Positions 1 through 7,420 are shown, counted from the first letter of the stretch. The stretch: 8,701 bases of DNA from Acidobacteriaceae bacterium (GCA_003140705.1 PLKU01000420.1:1-8701), one strand, 5' to 3'. The notes: generated from the letters alone by a model not told the origin. Translations and numbers: made by a program.

Positions 1-1133
1 AGGTCGAAGATTCTCTCCGCCACTTCGACCGGAATTCCAGAGCCCCAGTCGCGTACGGAAATCACGGCAAGATCTCCCTCACGCACGAGTTTCACTTCAA
101 CTGTCGTATCGACGGGTGCATAACGGATTGCATTTCGTAAAACATTCTCAAATGCTCGGCGGAGCAACTCGGCGTTGCCCTCAAGGCAAAAAACCTCCGG
201 AGCGATCACAATGAATTTGCAGTGTCGGTCTCTGGCTTCTATCTCACAGTCCTCTGCGGTTGTGAGCACAAGGTCGTTCAAGCTCAGATACTCCATCTCA
301 ATTGTTCCTGGTTCCCCCTCGGCACGAGCCATATCGATTAGGGTGCCTACCAGTTCTGATAGACGGTCAATTTCGTGACGGAGCCGACTTGCCGCAACAT
401 CGCGGTCCGCGGTTTTGCGCACCAATTCAGCTTCGAACGTTAGGCGAGCCAGTGGCGAACGCAGTTCGTGGGAAACATCTTGAAGGAGTTGGCGCTCAGT
501 TGTGAGCAGAGTCTGTATCCGCTCCGCCATGGCATTGAACGATCGGCTCAGATTCCCAATCTCGTCCTTTGATTTCGCACTAGAACGTGCCTTAAGTTCT
601 CCTTGTCCAAATCGGTCGACCACCTGAGCAAGATGACGCAAAGGGCGGGCAATGTTTGCCGTAATGAGCCAAAATAGCACCGCCACCGTGACGAGCAAAA
701 GGACATAGAAGGGTGCGAAAAGTACGAACGAGGGAGCAGGAGAGGAAACGAGCCATATGTAGCGACCGTCCTCGGAACTGAGTCCCATCGTGATTGCATT
801 TCGGTTCTTGAAATATGGGCGATGGCTACCGACGGTCTCCTGGACCAAAGCCGAGAGATCCGCGCCGCGCTCAAGATCGCGGCCCCGAGAATCGCACATG
901 TAAAACTGAACCGCCCCGGGCCGATTGAGTTCGTGGAGATAGCTAGATAGACCGTTAGCACCGCCTGCCTGGTATGCAGCAATGGCCTGTCGAAACAGGA
1001 CATGGTTGAATTGCGTGAAATTCTGAGCCGCGGATCTTCCGATAACGCTGTCGCCGATGAAGATGAAGGCAGCAAGCGAGAGGACGAGCGCGGCAACTGA
1101 CCAGACTGTGACCTTGAGGGAAATCGATTTCAC
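1..1133 (-). CDS. CpxA-like sensor histidine kinase (C-terminus beyond window)
   Basis: This is a membrane-bound sensor kinase that should autophosphorylate and pass phosphate to the adjacent response regulator. The visible 377 residues begin at a GTG codon. The ORF order is a first membrane helix (about 8-27), a periplasmic sensor of about 110 residues (28-135), a second membrane helix (about 136-158) and a HAMP linker (about 158-211, with DEIGNLSRSFNAMAERI). A HisKA domain follows, with H-box DVSHELRSPLARL and phospho-acceptor His222, then the start of the HATPase domain. That part shows an N-box (Asn330 and Asn334 in ENVLRNAIRYAP) and a G1 box (DWGSGIP, 362-368). The F, G2 and G3 boxes lie off the left edge. 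The H-box and N-box resemble CpxA most. The GTG start is chosen because its frame is uninterrupted to the edge, GGAG lies about 9 bases upstream, and it overlaps the regulator stop in GTGA, which suggests translational coupling. The ligand is unknown. Confidence 0.93.
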   Translation of the reverse strand, partial: MKSISLKVTVWSVAALVLSLAAFIFIGDSVIGRSAAQNFTQFNHVLFRQAIAAYQAGGANGLSSYLHELNRPGAVQFYMCDSRGRDLERGADLSALVQETVGSHRPYFKNRNAITMGLSSEDGRYIWLVSSPAPSFVLFAPFYVLLLVTVAVLFWLITANIARPLRHLAQVVDRFGQGELKARSSAKSKDEIGNLSRSFNAMAERIQTLLTTERQLLQDVSHELRSPLARLTFEAELVRKTADRDVAASRLRHEIDRLSELVGTLIDMARAEGEPGTIEMEYLSLNDLVLTTAEDCEIEARDRHCKFIVIAPEVFCLEGNAELLRRAFENVLRNAIRYAPVDTTVEVKLVREGDLAVISVRDWGSGIPVEVAERIFD

Positions 1134-1831
1134 TGCTCATCTCCAGCCAGAACGTAACCGACGCCGCGAATTGAACGAATAATGACACCAGCTCCCTCGG
1201 TTTTTCGGCGCAGCTTACTGATGTGTACCTCAAGCGCTCTCTCGAAGGGCGTTGCCTTGCGTTGGTAGAGGATGCCGCAAACCTGATCTCGGGTTACCAC
1301 CTTGCCTCCTGCTCGGGCGAGCAGGTCGAGGATGTCGAATTCAGTACTGGTGATTTCCATCGGCTCCTCCCCGATCCATGCTCGCCGGGAAGCGGCACTC
1401 AGGCGCAGGCGCCCAATCGAGACGGTTTCGACCTTTGAGGATTGCACGCTCCGTGAGCGCCGCAGCACAGCCGCTATTCGAGCGGCCAGCTCTTCCGGAC
1501 CGAAGGGCTTGCCGAGATAATCGTCCGCTCCGGCGTTCAGTCCACGCACGCAATCCTCACGAGCGCCGCGCGCGGTGAGCATGATGACCGGCACACTCGA
1601 CCGGCGGCGAAGTTGCGTGAGGATTTCGAATCCATCGAGTCCGGGCAACATGACGTCGAGAAGAATGAGGTCGTGTTTCTCATCAAGGGCTCGAGCGAGA
1701 CCTGAAGGTCCGGTGTGTGCCGCCTCGATCTGATATCCCGAGTCAGAGAAAAACTCCACAATCAATCGGCACAGACGCACGTCGTCATCGATTACTAGGA
1801 TTGCAGTCCGTGAGCTGTCATTTTTCTCCAT
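1130..1831 (-). CDS. CpxR-like response regulator, OmpR family (receiver + winged helix)
   Basis: This is a 233-residue DNA-binding response regulator, the usual length for OmpR/PhoB-type proteins. The receiver domain spans about 10-125, with acidic pocket Asp15-Asp16-Asp17, predicted phospho-acceptor Asp59 (LILLDVMLPG), switch Thr86 (MLTARG) and conserved Lys108 (GKPF). The C-terminal winged-helix domain (about 138-230) has the typical TSTEFDILDLLA, FERALEVHISKLRRK and IRGVGYVLA segments. TPFERALEVHISKLRRK is close to the CpxR recognition helix. The frame stays open upstream to an ATG at 1984, but the start at 1831 is preferred. It has AGGA six bases upstream (ACAGGATGCAAA before ATG), and it gives the family's normal N-terminus a few residues before the first beta strand. 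The gene overlaps the sensor kinase by four bases and is divergent from the efflux operon at 2020, its most plausible target. Autoregulation is possible but unproven. Confidence 0.95.
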   Translation of the reverse strand: MEKNDSSRTAILVIDDDVRLCRLIVEFFSDSGYQIEAAHTGPSGLARALDEKHDLILLDVMLPGLDGFEILTQLRRRSSVPVIMLTARGAREDCVRGLNAGADDYLGKPFGPEELAARIAAVLRRSRSVQSSKVETVSIGRLRLSAASRRAWIGEEPMEITSTEFDILDLLARAGGKVVTRDQVCGILYQRKATPFERALEVHISKLRRKTEGAGVIIRSIRGVGYVLAGDEQ

Positions 1832-1900
1832 TTTGCATCCTGTTGTATTTCTATCGCAATCCAGCAGCCCGAAGTCCTTAACCAGAGAAATATTAACAAT

Positions 1901-1957
1901 TCTTGAGCCTTTGCGGGAGGTTGCGGCCAAGGCGCGTCTGGTTTTGCAAATCTTGAG
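1901..1957. repeat. Short direct repeats, possible regulator-binding sites
   Basis: Two repeat pairs sit just upstream of the candidate promoter. TTGCGG occurs at 1911-1916 and 1921-1926 with a 10-bp period, about one helical turn, which is the spacing OmpR-family dimers use. TCTTGAG occurs at 1901-1907 and 1951-1957, each preceded by AA(A/T), with a 50-bp period. Neither is the classical CpxR box (GTAAA-N5-GTAAA). Repeats of six or seven bases can arise by chance in 188 bp, so this is tentative. Confidence 0.3.
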
Positions 1958-1973
1958 GTTCGCGCGGCGTAAT
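1944..1973 (+). promoter_or_regulatory. Weak candidate sigma70-type promoter for the efflux operon
   Basis: TTGCAA (1944-1949) and CGTAAT (1968-1973) each match the consensus hexamers at four of six positions, with an 18-bp spacer. A transcript would start near 1980, about 40 bases before the channel gene. The 50-bp-spaced TCTTGAG repeat overlaps the spacer. This is the best match I found by eye on this strand, but it is weak. Confidence 0.25.
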
Positions 1974-2019
1974 CGGGTGTTCAATCGATTCAGAAGTCAA
2001 ACTCTTAGAGGTTAGGCAG

Positions 2020-3483
2020 ATGAAGCGAGTCGGAATCATTTGGTGCATGGCGGGTGTGGCGGCAGTGATGTTGAGCGGTTGTTCACTAAGGAACGCACGC
2101 TATCAAGCGCCACTCGCGCCAGCACTCAGTGATGCGAAGAACTGGAACACTGGGTTGGCTGCAGGAGAGGTCCCCAAGCCGGTGGACGACGTTGCGCTGT
2201 CGCATTGGTGGTCGATATTTGGAGATCCTGAACTCACATCTTTAGAGGAGCGCGCCCTGAAGGCCAATCTAGATTTGCGCAAGGCAGACGCGGAGATCCA
2301 GCAGGCTCGTGCCAACCGCGACTACAATGCCGCAAATCTGTTCCCCAGCGTCACCGGAACCTTCAGCAGCACAGGAACTCACATTGGCTCCGGCGTAACC
2401 GGCCTAACTTCGGGCACATCGTTGGGGAGTTCTTCGCTGGGCGGCATTGCGCCATGGTCGGCCACAAATTCCGCCGAAATAGAAGCCAGCTGGGAGCCGG
2501 ATTTTTTCGGCGGTCTCCACAAAAATGTGGCGTCGTATGAGGCCACGACGCAAGCGCAGCAGGAAAATCTGCGCAATGTGATGATTACTCTAACCGCCGA
2601 TGTCGCACAGGACTACATCGATGCGCGGTCGTACCAGGAGCAACTAAACGTTACGAGGCAAAACCTGGTGGAGTACAGGCAAACTTACGACATGACCGTG
2701 GCAAAACGCGACAGCGGGCTAGCGACGGATCTCGACGTGCAGCAGGCGCTTGAAACGGTGGAATCGACGGACGCCACCATACCCTCGCTGGATTCCAGCC
2801 TGCAGCAGTCGTACAACGCCATCTCGGTCTTGCTCGCCGAAAAGCCGGGCTCAGTTGACGCCGAGCTTGCGGAAGCGAAGCCGATTCCGGTGATCCCGCC
2901 CGAGGTCGCCGTAGGAATTCCGGCCGACCTGATCCGCCGCCGTCCGGATATCCGCCAGGCAGAGCGAACATATGCAGCGCAATGGAATCAGGTGGGAGTG
3001 GCAAAGGCAAACTTGTATCCCACCTTTACGCTCAGCGGAGCCTTCTTGTTCAGCGCAACGAACCTGCTGAATGTCTTCGACGCCAAGAACCTCGAGTCCA
3101 GCATCGCGGGGGCGGTGCAACAGACGCTCATTAACCGGAGAGCACTGAAAGCTCAGGTTCGCTTGCAGAACGCCGTTCTCGATCAGGACGAAGTGGCATA
3201 CGAGAGCACGGTACTCGGCGCGATTCAGGACGTTGAAAATGCGCTGAAGTCGTTTAGCGCCGAGCAAGAGCGCAGGAAATCCCTGGCCGGGGCGGCAGAT
3301 GCAGCGGAGAATGCTGCGGAGATATCGCGGCAGCTCTATGCGGGAGGCCTGAAGGATTTTCTTACCGTTCTCGTTTCCGAGCGTACGGAATTGAGCGCTC
3401 AGAACAGCCTGGTGCAGAGCGATGCGAATGTTGCCACGGATCTTGTGCAGCTTTACAAGGTAATGGGCGGCGGGTGGCGGTAG
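2020..3483 (+). CDS. NodT-family outer-membrane efflux channel lipoprotein
   Basis: This 487-residue protein is the outer-membrane channel of a tripartite exporter, of the TolC/OprM/NodT superfamily. The N-terminus is a lipoprotein signal: MKRVG, then a hydrophobic stretch ending in lipobox LSGC with acylated Cys21. The following Y-x-x-P-like segment and the WW-x-x-FGDPEL motif (about 63-73) are typical of the family. Two outer-membrane-efflux repeats follow, roughly 65-255 and 295-485, rich in long Ala/Gln/Glu helices. The NodT hallmark ADLIRRRPDIRQAE sits near residue 303, followed by VGVAKANLYPTFTLSGAF. Length and both ends are complete. It is the first gene of the operon, 46 bp before the adaptor. 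AGAGG lies nine bases before the ATG. The transported substrate cannot be read from the sequence. Family assignment is firm, and the pairing with the MacAB-like parts is inferred from adjacency. Confidence 0.95.
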   Translation: MKRVGIIWCMAGVAAVMLSGCSLRNARYQAPLAPALSDAKNWNTGLAAGEVPKPVDDVALSHWWSIFGDPELTSLEERALKANLDLRKADAEIQQARANRDYNAANLFPSVTGTFSSTGTHIGSGVTGLTSGTSLGSSSLGGIAPWSATNSAEIEASWEPDFFGGLHKNVASYEATTQAQQENLRNVMITLTADVAQDYIDARSYQEQLNVTRQNLVEYRQTYDMTVAKRDSGLATDLDVQQALETVESTDATIPSLDSSLQQSYNAISVLLAEKPGSVDAELAEAKPIPVIPPEVAVGIPADLIRRRPDIRQAERTYAAQWNQVGVAKANLYPTFTLSGAFLFSATNLLNVFDAKNLESSIAGAVQQTLINRRALKAQVRLQNAVLDQDEVAYESTVLGAIQDVENALKSFSAEQERRKSLAGAADAAENAAEISRQLYAGGLKDFLTVLVSERTELSAQNSLVQSDANVATDLVQLYKVMGGGWR

Positions 3484-3529
3484 TCGTGTTCGCCGGCCAA
3501 AAAACATTGGATGGGGAGGATCGAGGATT

Positions 3530-4801
3530 ATGACGGCAGGAATGGACATCAAGGAGACATTAGGCATTACAGCAGGCAGGAACCGCTGGAACCGGTACGT
3601 TTACGCTCTCGTAGTGCTCGTTCTGGTTTTGGGTATCGCAGGTTTGTTGGTTAGCAGGAGAAGTGCGGCCGCCGCCAAGTCGGCGGAGCACTATCGAACC
3701 GAAACCGCGCGAACCGGCGATCTAACAGTGACCGTAACGGCGACCGGACAACTGAAGCCGACCCGCACCGTCGATGTGGGCAGCCAGGTTTCCGGTATCG
3801 TGGATGCAGTGAATGTTAAATATAACGATATTGTAAAAAAGGGCGAGATTCTGGCAAAAATCAATACCGAGAAGCTCGATGCGCAGGTACAGCAGGATCA
3901 AGCTGTCCTTGATAGCTCGGTGGCAAAGGTAGAAGATGCCAAGGTGACCGTTGCGCAATCTGACGCGCAATACAGGCGCGATCTCGATGCGCGCGAGCGC
4001 TCCAAAACGTACCAGATCGTCTCCCAGCAAGACCTGGAGTCTGACAAGGCAACCTACGACCATGCAGTTGTTTCCGTCAAAACCGCGGAAGCGGCAGTTA
4101 TCCAGGCCAAGGACAATCTCAAGATCGACGAGACCAATGTCGAGTGGGCGACCATCATGTCGCCGGTGGACGGCATGGTGCTGTCGCGAAGCGTGGAGCC
4201 CGGCCAAACCATCGCCGCCTCGTTTCAAGTGACCACGCTGTTCGAAATTGCCGAGGACCTGAGGAAAATGATCCTCGATGTCAACATCGACGAAGCCGAC
4301 GTAGGCAAGGTCAAGGTTGGTCAGCACGCGCTCTTCACTGTAGATGCCTATCCCGGCCAGCAGTTCCCCGGCACCATCACCATCATTCGATACAGCTCTA
4401 CCACCACCAACAATGTGGTCACCTACCTTGCAGAGATATCGGTCGACAATGGCCAGATGCTGCTTCGCCCCGGCATGACCGCTACGGCTACCATTACTGT
4501 TCAGTCCGTCCATAATGCGCTGCTGGTCTCGAACCATGCGCTCCGATTCCTGCCATCGAGCGGCGACGAGAATGCCAGCTCGGGTTCATTCTTGATGGCG
4601 CCGCCGGGCATGGACCAGAGTGCAAGCGCTCCGTCTACTGCCGCACTGAACAACCCGCGGGTCTGGGTAGTGCGCGATGGCAGACCTTCTCCGATTCCGG
4701 TTGCGGTCGGAGCCACCGATGGCAAGCTCACCGAGATTCGCTCCGGCCAGGTTACACAGGGCATGCCCTTGATTGTCGAAGCAGTGAAGGAAGGCAAATG
4801 A
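3530..4801 (+). CDS. MacA-type periplasmic adaptor (HlyD/RND-MFP family)
   Basis: This 423-residue membrane-fusion protein links the inner-membrane transporter to the outer-membrane channel. A single N-terminal membrane anchor lies at about 23-41 after a short basic cytoplasmic tail. It is followed by the first lipoyl half (about 77-112, with VGSQVSGIVDAVNVKYNDIVKKG), and then a two-helix coiled-coil hairpin (about 113-200, rich in Gln, Lys and Asp). The second lipoyl half (about 207-230) contains the family motif SPVDGMVLSRSVEPGQT. A beta barrel (RPGMTATATITV near 317) and a membrane-proximal domain at the C-terminus complete the order known for MacA. A Ser/Ala/Pro-rich insert occurs at about 343-370. 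The first ATG is preferred because GGGGAGGATCGAGG precedes it, whereas the next ATG (3542) has an AGGA directly against it. Its stop overlaps the ATPase start as ATGA. MacA-like rather than RND-pump adaptor is supported by the ABC genes downstream. Confidence 0.94.
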   Translation: MTAGMDIKETLGITAGRNRWNRYVYALVVLVLVLGIAGLLVSRRSAAAAKSAEHYRTETARTGDLTVTVTATGQLKPTRTVDVGSQVSGIVDAVNVKYNDIVKKGEILAKINTEKLDAQVQQDQAVLDSSVAKVEDAKVTVAQSDAQYRRDLDARERSKTYQIVSQQDLESDKATYDHAVVSVKTAEAAVIQAKDNLKIDETNVEWATIMSPVDGMVLSRSVEPGQTIAASFQVTTLFEIAEDLRKMILDVNIDEADVGKVKVGQHALFTVDAYPGQQFPGTITIIRYSSTTTNNVVTYLAEISVDNGQMLLRPGMTATATITVQSVHNALLVSNHALRFLPSSGDENASSGSFLMAPPGMDQSASAPSTAALNNPRVWVVRDGRPSPIPVAVGATDGKLTEIRSGQVTQGMPLIVEAVKEGK

Positions 4802-5556
4802 GTACGCCCATCGAGATACCGACGACAACCTCGCCCACCGAGCCATTGCTGGAGTTCTGCGATGTCACGCGGATCTACGGCTCGGGCGAGGGCGAGGTCC
4901 GGGCGCTTGACGGAGCCAGCTTCCAGATTAACCCCGGCGAATTCGTGGCCATGATGGGCCCCAGCGGCTCGGGCAAATCCACCGCGATGAACATTCTTGG
5001 CTGTCTCGATACTCCGTCCGGAGGCGCATATCTGTTTCGCGGCGTCGATGTCGGAGCGCTCGATCGAAAGCAGCGTGCTCGCCTGCGCCGCTACTATCTC
5101 GGCTTCGTCTTCCAGGGATTCAATCTTCTCGCCCGCACCAACGCCGTCGAAAATGTCGAGCTGCCGCTCATCTATCGCGGCATGAAGCGCTTGGAGCGGC
5201 GGGAACGCGCCTTCCAGGCATTGGAACTGGTTGGACTGTCCAAGTGGTGGGATCACACGCCAGCTGAACTCTCCGGTGGTCAGCAACAGCGTGTGGCGAT
5301 TGCCCGCGCCATGGTCTCCGAGCCCTCCGTCCTTCTGGCCGATGAACCTACGGGCAACCTCGACAGCGCGCGAAGCGAGGAGATCATGGAATTGCTTTGC
5401 GGCCTTAATCGGGAGCGGCACCTCACCATCGCTATGGTCACGCATGAGCCAGACATGGCGGACTATGCGAGCCGAACCATCCATTTCCGCGACGGGCACG
5501 TCCATTCCGATTCGTACAATTCCGCCGACTCCTCGGCAGTGACAACCGTGCAGTGA
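4798..5556 (+). CDS. MacB/LolD-type ABC transporter ATPase
   Basis: This is a 252-residue ABC ATPase that should power the MacB-type permease encoded next. All nucleotide-binding motifs are present. They are the Walker A motif GPSGSGKST (54-62, Lys60), Q-loop Gln106 ([10 protein letters not shown]), signature LSGGQ (158-162), Walker B LLADE (179-183, catalytic Glu183), D-loop NLDS and switch His216 (VTHE). The segment around [15 protein letters not shown] and [13 protein letters not shown] is characteristic of the MacB/LolD/FtsE subgroup. In E. coli MacB the ATPase and permease are one polypeptide. Here they are separate genes, a common arrangement in other phyla. The start overlaps the adaptor stop by four bases (ATGA), pointing to coupled translation. 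The protein is cytoplasmic, bound to the permease on the inner membrane. The substrate is unknown. Confidence 0.96.
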   Translation: MSTPIEIPTTTSPTEPLLEFCDVTRIYGSGEGEVRALDGASFQINPGEFVAMMGPSGSGKSTAMNILGCLDTPSGGAYLFRGVDVGALDRKQRARLRRYYLGFVFQGFNLLARTNAVENVELPLIYRGMKRLERRERAFQALELVGLSKWWDHTPAELSGGQQQRVAIARAMVSEPSVLLADEPTGNLDSARSEEIMELLCGLNRERHLTIAMVTHEPDMADYASRTIHFRDGHVHSDSYNSADSSAVTTVQ

Positions 5557-5586
5557 AACCGCTCAGGCGGAATCAGGGAGAGATTC

Positions 5587-6798
5587 ATGATCTGGAACGC
5601 AATTCTGCTCGCGTTATCGGCCATCCGGCGCAACACCATGCGCTCGGTGTTGACCGTGCTCGGGATCATCATTGGTGTTGCCGCCGTCATTGCCATGGTC
5701 ACGCTCGGCAACGGAGCTACAGCAAGTGTTGCGGCACAGATCAACAACCTTGGCCAGAATGTTCTTATCCTCATGCCCGGCCAGCAGCGTGATGCCATGA
5801 GCGGCCTTCGCGAGCAATCAAGGCTCTTCGAAGAATCCGACGTGAACGCGCTTGGCAGCGATGTCACCGGCGTGCGTTCTGTAGCGCCCACCGCCTCGCA
5901 ATCCATGCAGGCCATCTACGGCAACGCTAACTGGTCGACGACCGTCTATGGCGTCGACAACGCCTACTTCGATGTTCGCAACTGGGATATCCAGTCTGGC
6001 CGCGAGTTTACTGACGCCGAGATTAGAACCGGCGCCGCCGTCTGCATCATCGGCACCAAGGTTCGCAAGCAATTATTTGACCAGCAAGATCCTGTCGGCG
6101 CCAATATCCGCCTGCAGGCTATCTCGTGCCAGGTCATCGGGCTGCTCAAGTCCAAAGGCCAGGGTGGAATGGGAATGGATCAGGATGATCTGGTGCTGGT
6201 GCCACTGCAAACCTTCCAGCGCAGGATCTCCGGCGATCACAAGGTCTCCTCCGTCCAGCTTGGGGTTAGCAGCGATTCGGACGCGAAGTCCGTCCAGAAC
6301 GAAGTCCTTGCTCTCATGCGGCAGCGCCGGGGCATTCAACCCGGCCAGGAAGACGACTTCATGGTCATGAACTCGCAGGAGTTCCTTACCACCATGACGT
6401 CTACGATGAATGTGCTCACGGCGCTGCTCAGCGCAATCGCCGCCATCAGCCTGCTTGTCGGCGGCATCGGCATCATGAACATCATGCTGGTATCTGTCAC
6501 CGAGCGCACGCGCGAGATCGGCATTCGGCTGGCTATCGGCGCATTCGACAACGACGTCATGATTCAATTTCTCGTCGAAGCCGTCGTGCTCGCTTCTCTG
6601 GGCGGAATCATTGGCATCATCCTCGGCCTGGGTGCATCGTTTGTCGGCTGTCTCCTGATGAAGCTCAGCTTTACGCCTAACCCGACGATCGCTTTGATCG
6701 CGTTCGTCTTCTCGGCCTTGGTCGGCGTCGTTTTTGGTTTCTTTCCCGCGCAAAAGGCTGCGCGTCTTGATCCGATTGAGGCCCTCAGGCATGAGTAA
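5587..6798 (+). CDS. MacB-type ABC permease (MacB_PCD + FtsX domains)
   Basis: This 403-residue inner-membrane permease couples ATP hydrolysis by the preceding protein to substrate extrusion through the adaptor and channel. Topology is that of the MacB permease half. One membrane helix lies at about 20-43 (VLTVLGIIIGVAAVIAMV), followed by a large periplasmic core domain (about 44-270). Three C-terminal helices follow at about 275-303, 322-346 and 358-384. Between helices 2 and 3 is the cytoplasmic coupling segment SVTERTREIGIRLAIGA, the strongest family signature. The C-terminus PAQKAARLDPIEALRHE is also diagnostic. The start is 30 bp after the ATPase stop, with GGGAGAG about five bases upstream of ATG. 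MacB-family pumps expel macrolides, peptides, siderophores or lipoproteins, and nothing here discriminates among them. It is the last gene of the operon. Confidence 0.95.
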   Translation: MIWNAILLALSAIRRNTMRSVLTVLGIIIGVAAVIAMVTLGNGATASVAAQINNLGQNVLILMPGQQRDAMSGLREQSRLFEESDVNALGSDVTGVRSVAPTASQSMQAIYGNANWSTTVYGVDNAYFDVRNWDIQSGREFTDAEIRTGAAVCIIGTKVRKQLFDQQDPVGANIRLQAISCQVIGLLKSKGQGGMGMDQDDLVLVPLQTFQRRISGDHKVSSVQLGVSSDSDAKSVQNEVLALMRQRRGIQPGQEDDFMVMNSQEFLTTMTSTMNVLTALLSAIAAISLLVGGIGIMNIMLVSVTERTREIGIRLAIGAFDNDVMIQFLVEAVVLASLGGIIGIILGLGASFVGCLLMKLSFTPNPTIALIAFVFSALVGVVFGFFPAQKAARLDPIEALRHE

Positions 6799-6853
6799 TC
6801 GGAGGCAAGTCGAGGCTGCACTGGTACGGAGCTTAAACTGCACCGCGTATTCT

Positions 6854-6865
6854 CAGTGGCCACTG
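6854..6865. repeat. Perfect 12-bp palindrome CAGTGGCCACTG
   Basis: CAGTGGCCACTG is fully self-complementary. Its right end overlaps the arm TGCAGTT (6864-6870), which can instead pair with AACTGCA (6836-6842), giving two mutually exclusive hairpins about 40-70 bases after the operon stop codon. It could be a transcript-end structure or an operator. There is no T-tract to support intrinsic termination. Confidence 0.4.
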
Positions 6866-6887
6866 CAGTTAACCAAAATTGGCTTTC

Positions 6888-6899
6888 GGGACATGTCCC
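6888..6899. repeat. Perfect 12-bp palindrome GGGACATGTCCC
   Basis: GGGACATGTCCC is fully self-complementary and lies about 150 bp upstream of the small secreted protein gene, 22 bp after the first palindrome. A no-loop palindrome of this kind is more like a dimeric repressor operator than an RNA hairpin. No regulator gene for it is visible in the window. Confidence 0.35.
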
Positions 6900-7043
6900 A
6901 AGTTTCCGAACGACGCTGTCAGCAATTCGAACCAGCTTCGGTAAGGCTGAATTCGCCAAACAATAACCGCAGCAGGATTGAATGCGGGATCGGAGCATTA
7001 ATCCTAAGTTTCTAAACCCAAAACTGAAATAGGAGGAAACATT

Positions 7044-7409
7044 ATGTTCCGGAAGATACTTCTTGCGACGCTCATAACAGCGTTCGCGTGCACAACGGCT
7101 TTTGCGGCAAGTGTCGATGGTAAGTGGAAGGCGACGTTCGACACTCAAATGGGAACGCAAAACTACACATACGAGTTTCATGTGGATGGGAACAAAGTGA
7201 CTGGCACGGCCACCAACGATCATGGCCACGCTCAGATTACTGAGGGCAAGATCGACGGAGAAACGATCACCTTCGTTGAGCCCCTCAGTTTCAACGGCAA
7301 CGACATCCGAATCGAGTACACAGGCAAGATCGATGGCGACCAAATCAAGTTCACGCGGAAGGTTGGAGAATTTGCTACCGAGAAACTGGTTGCCAAACGC
7401 TCACAGTGA
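7044..7409 (+). CDS. Small secreted beta-rich protein, function unknown
   Basis: This is a 121-residue protein with a clear Sec signal peptide: MFRK, a hydrophobic core, then cleavage near TAFA|A at about 21-22. An immediately preceding AGGAGG supports the start. The mature part (about 23-115) is a single compact domain of alternating short beta-type stretches and Gly/Asp/Asn turns (DGKWKATFDT, HVDGNKVTGTAT, ITEGKIDGE, YTGKIDGDQIKFTRKV), which suggests a small beta barrel or sandwich. I do not know an established function. I recall similar domains attached to or near secreted glycoside hydrolases of Acidobacteria, but cannot verify this here. The same domain recurs inside the next gene (residues 115-197), which argues for a shared extracellular role such as carbohydrate or surface binding. 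There are no catalytic residues I can name. The internal Cys16 is not in a proper lipobox. Confidence 0.85.
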   Translation: MFRKILLATLITAFACTTAFAASVDGKWKATFDTQMGTQNYTYEFHVDGNKVTGTATNDHGHAQITEGKIDGETITFVEPLSFNGNDIRIEYTGKIDGDQIKFTRKVGEFATEKLVAKRSQ

Positions 7410-7420
7410 CGCATTTCCGA

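Larger units (their letters stand above)
1832..2019. promoter_or_regulatory. Divergent intergenic region between two-component system and efflux operon
   Basis: These 188 bp separate the regulator start (minus strand) from the outer-membrane channel start (plus strand) and must hold the control signals for both. Short repeats are visible. TTGCGG occurs at 1911 and 1921, exactly 10 bp apart. TCTTGAG occurs at 1901 and 1951, exactly 50 bp apart. TTAAC occurs at 1878 and 1893, and reads GTTAA on the minus strand. The plus-strand gene has an AGAGG ribosome-binding site at 2006-2010, nine bases before its ATG. No convincing minus-strand promoter hexamers could be picked out. A role as regulator-binding DNA is inferred from location. 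Confidence 0.5.
6799..7043. other. 245-bp non-coding gap after the efflux operon
   Basis: No convincing gene was found here. Open frames across it lack a ribosome-binding site and family-like composition. It holds two perfect 12-bp palindromes (6854-6865 and 6888-6899), a seven-base inverted repeat (AACTGCA 6836-6842 with TGCAGTT 6864-6870), and a small bulged hairpin (CAGCTT 6933-6938 with AAGGCTG 6943-6949). None is followed by a T-run, so no canonical intrinsic terminator is seen. A strong AGGAGG at about 7031-7036 serves the next gene. A promoter for that gene should lie in the second half, but hexamers are weak. Confidence 0.5.

Noticed and set aside
955..1233. 92-residue minus-strand frame crossing the regulator/kinase junction
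   Set aside because: It is an out-of-frame shadow of both genes. The kinase frame starting at GTG 1133 carries all the kinase motifs.
1832..1984. 51-residue N-terminal extension of the response regulator from an ATG at 1984
   Set aside because: The extension is not part of the receiver fold and would fill most of the divergent control region. The ATG at 1831 has a good AGGA and gives the family-typical N-terminus.
3060..3180. Possible frameshift in the outer-membrane channel where NodT proteins usually have a W-P-I-F-x-G-G-R-like motif
   Set aside because: The frame QQTLINRRALKAQVRLQNA still aligns with the family pattern and continues into the conserved C-terminal half. It reads as ordinary divergence.
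4501..5505. 334-residue open frame on the minus strand antisense to the adaptor and ATPase genes
   Set aside because: It is a shadow of strongly codon-biased plus-strand genes with complete family motifs. The translation shows no recognisable domain.
6734..7015. 93-residue plus-strand open frame spanning the permease end and the intergenic gap
   Set aside because: It begins inside the permease in another frame, lacks a ribosome-binding site, and its translation has no protein-like pattern.
6564..7343. 259-residue minus-strand open frame across the permease end, the gap and the small secreted gene
   Set aside because: It runs antisense through two well-supported genes and has no coherent domain. 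The overlapping minus-strand frame at 6073-6843 is rejected for the same reason.
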